Source of the DNA: Eutreptiella sp. 'Long Island Sound 2002'
Taxonomy: Eukaryota > Euglenozoa > Euglenophyceae > Eutreptiales > Eutreptiaceae
Assembly (NCBI GenBank): GCA_964036045.1
Contig: OZ038380.1
Coordinates: 164,927,872 to 164,991,871, forward strand
DNA length: 64,000 bases
Direction: 5' to 3'
Shown here: one piece after another, positions 61,927 through 64,000 of the stretch
Layout of the letters: each line of letters begins with the position of its first letter
How positions within the stretch are numbered: the stretch's first letter is position 1
Made by a program: the position numbers and the translations under genes
The notes under the pieces: model-generated
Seen by the model: only the letters and a program-made list of their open reading frames with translations
Told to the model about the DNA's origin: nothing
The model's database searches: none

Positions 61927-63066
61927 GACTTCGCCCTCGTAGTAACCTGTGGGTTTACCAGGTTTACCAGGGTGTTCCCATGTACCAAGCACATTACCGG
62001 GGAGGAGACTATCAAGATACTCCTGGAGGAGTGGTTTTGTGTCTATGGGGCGCCCAAGGAGATCAACTCCGATGAGGACGTACGAGTACGCTCAGATACT
62101 GGCTGGTACAAGAGGGTCCTGAGATCCCTCAATGTCCAGGTGTCTACCGGGATTCCCTACTCTCACACGAGCAACCCCCTATGTGAGCGACAGATTCGTG
62201 TCCTGAAGGAGAACGTCAGGATATGGTGCAAAACTGAACGCACCAGAGACTGGGTGAGACTACTCCCCGTCATATCCTTGATGATGAACTCCCAAGAGAG
62301 TTCAGCTACTGGCTACTCGCCACATGAGCTATTCATGGGGCGCCCGGCATGGTTCCTACATGCCCCCTATCCAGAGGACACCCATTCTTCTGTGGGTGAA
62401 TGGGTCTAAGAGCAACAAGCGAAGGTGGACAAGGCCAAAGCTATGCTCCAGAGAGTGAGGGAGCGTCAGTGGAACAAGAAGAACAAGCACCGTGTACCGG
62501 CCACCTACCAAGAGGGGGACTGGGTGCTGGTGCACCACAGTCGGCTACCCGCCTGGCCACGCTCTACCAGCGATGACCCATACTTCGGGCCGTACAAGAT
62601 CCTATCTGTGGATGGACACCGTATCACCGTGCGGTGTTCTCCCCGGCTAGGGGGGACCCTGGTGTGCGCTGCTCAACACCTGAAGCGCTACCATGATCCT
62701 GAAGACCTCTGTGGGGAGGAGTGGGAGCTGAACGACGAGGAAATCGCCGCTCTGGACCTACAAGGGGCTGCCAGCCCTATGGAAGTTGAAGGTGAACTCC
62801 CCGACATGAACGCCGAGGAGATGGCTAAGGAGGGCTTCTACCTGGTGAAGTCTGTCCTACGCCACCGCTATCGCCAGGGTTGGCGCTTCCTCACCCTCTG
62901 GGAAGGGTTTGGAGTCGAGGAGGCCACCTGGGAGCCCTTCTCTGCATTTGTTCTACCTGAGGGACGCCTAAACTCAGTTCTGGTTGACTACTTGTCCCAG
63001 AACAACCTTGGTGAGTTGCTGAGGCTCGCTGAGACGCTTGCCTCCAAGACTAAAGCTAGGGACTGA
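61927..63066 (+). pseudogene. Pol C-terminus, element B: integrase core and chromodomain
   Basis: It continues the integrase in the same frame after TAA 61924. The second Asp is in INSDEDVRV and the Glu in NPLCERQIRVLKENVR. A second TAA (62407-62409) precedes EQQAKVDKAKAMLQRVRERQ. After it come GDWVLVHHSR, an SH3-like GPYKILSVDGHRITVRC segment, and a C-terminal chromodomain-like sequence (FYLVKSVLRHRYRQGWRFLTLWEGF ... ATWEPFSAFV, quoted in parts). It ends at TGA 63064-63066. With two nonsense codons this copy could not make a full integrase by ordinary decoding. Confidence 0.85.
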
Positions 63067-64000
63067 ACCTTACCCTTACCTGCCAAAGCGTATGTGTGAT
63101 TGTGCTAGTCCTAAGGTCCTGAGAGCAAGCCGCAGAAGTGGTGTCCTAATTATACCCAAGTCTGCGCCCTTGCTGAACCTGGAGGGTTGGCTTATTGATG
63201 CCACGGGGTACGCCCCGGGTCTCCCCTCCCCTATGCGCCCAATTTCTGTGCTGGCGCAAAACCTTGGGGGAATACCCAGCGTACTAATCCAGGTATTGTT
63301 TTCCCTACCTATCTGTCTACTACAGGGAGGGGTGGCCAAAAGCTATGCAGGCATGAGAACACCGTTTTGCTATGTGGCCAAAACACTGACCTAACCACTG
63401 TCACAGCCCACCAACCCTGCTAAAATTGCAGGAAACGGGTGGGACAGTGACACACCCCCTACAGGTCCTACACACCCTACAGTGGCACCATCCTGGTGGG
63501 CGAGCACTGGGGCAACTGGCTCAAGCCCCCACGCAGGACTACCACTCCTACACGCACACTCTACTGGGCGTTGCGAAGGTGAAGGTCTCATGGGTCCTAG
63601 CGACCCTCCTGTGAAATGACAAGAGAACACAGCGCTACTAAGCAACTGTGGCCTAACAGGGGACGCCACAACGCGTTTCCCCTGCAAGGGCTTGGAGGGA
63701 AGAGGTGCTCTCGCGTGCAAGGCGCAGATGTCGATGAAGTCGGACTCCCTGCTCTGCCACAGGCGGAGCGGGGTTACTTGTTTGTGTGATCTGCGCCCTT
63801 GTTTAGCAGGGCATAAAAAAAGGCTGCTGCACCAATCACCCTACCTGCCCACCTGTAGACAAAGGCAAATGAAAGGGCGTTTGCGGCGGAGGAACCAAGC
63901 CACACTCCAGGTATTATACCCTTCTCAGTGTGACCTATAATACACTGTCCGCAAACACGCTGCAGAAGCAGCTGTAAGTGCGGCTAGCCCCATCTGCTCA
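63067..64000. other. 3' region of element B or flank
   Basis: 934 bases with only short frames. I see no LTR start, polypurine tract or known gene. It is probably the 3' untranslated region of B running to a 3' LTR outside the window. Confidence 0.4.

Larger units (their letters stand above)
54812..64000 (+). mobile_element. Ty3 chromovirus B (3' end beyond window)
   Basis: 5' LTR, primer-binding site, gag, protease, Dam-like domain, RT, RNase H, integrase and chromodomain are all in order. It sits in the RT of A2. No second LTR (AGTAAGAAAAAGTGG start) is seen before 64000, so the 3' LTR lies outside. Confidence 0.88.

Noticed and set aside
1-64000. Reassigned stop codons (UAA/UAG or UGA as sense)
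   Set aside because: All three codons also end conserved proteins at expected places (TAA after the C chromodomain, TGA after the B chromodomain), so global reassignment is not supported here.

Overview
This 64 kb window looks like intergenic DNA from a large, transposon-packed microbial eukaryote. Canonical GT-AG introns, chromodomain Ty3 elements and an APE/RT/RNase H LINE rule out a prokaryote. The style of the retroelement proteins reminds me of unicellular algae with bloated genomes (dinoflagellate- or prasinophyte-like), but that is a guess. I see no convincing host gene: almost every base can be assigned to a mobile element or its remnant, and most are nested in one another.

Layout, left to right. 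(1) 1-926: fragment of a LINE ORF1. (2) 927-20298: Ty3 element 'A1' (5' LTR, gag, protease, Dam-like domain, then truncated), split by a 15.6 kb LINE on the minus strand (2811-18442) flanked by the 9-bp duplication TCACTGCTG. (3) 20299-21335: unassigned. (4) 21335-22203 and 46897-48176: one antisense copy (B') of Ty3 family B, split by element C. (5) 22204-46892: Ty3 chromovirus 'C', with 2.3-kb LTRs, PBS, polypurine tract and 4-bp TTTC duplication. It carries three later insertions: a 0.76-kb MITE-like piece (27968-28727), a 1.9-kb retroposon made largely of 212-bp monomers (29218-31118, 15-bp duplication), and an 8.8-kb DNA transposon (33432-42269) with near-perfect terminal inverted repeats. 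Removing each insertion restores one continuous pol frame. (6) 48177-54811: second family-A copy 'A2', with a 1.8-kb retroposon inside (52339-54166, 18-bp duplication), cut by (7) 54812-64000+, Ty3 family B (LTR, PBS, gag, complete pol, chromodomain), which runs off the window.

Most interesting content. All three Ty3 families carry, between protease and reverse transcriptase, a domain resembling Dam-type N6-adenine methyltransferases and the methyltransferase of DIRS elements; it keeps NPPF in A, has NPRF in B and is degenerate in C. In all three, gag and pol lie in one frame separated by a single stop codon (UAG-G in A, UGA-C in B, UAG-A in C), suggesting readthrough. The LINE has the same in-frame arrangement (UGA-CGG) between ORF1 and its endonuclease/RT, and downstream encodes a ULP1/C48-like protease region and an Arg-Ser-rich protein. 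The 8.8-kb DNA transposon carries one three-exon gene that splices in frame at GT-AG sites into a 1491-residue protein: AT-hook-like start, DDE-transposase-like core, acidic middle, Ala/Lys coiled coil and a long Met-Gly repeat tail.
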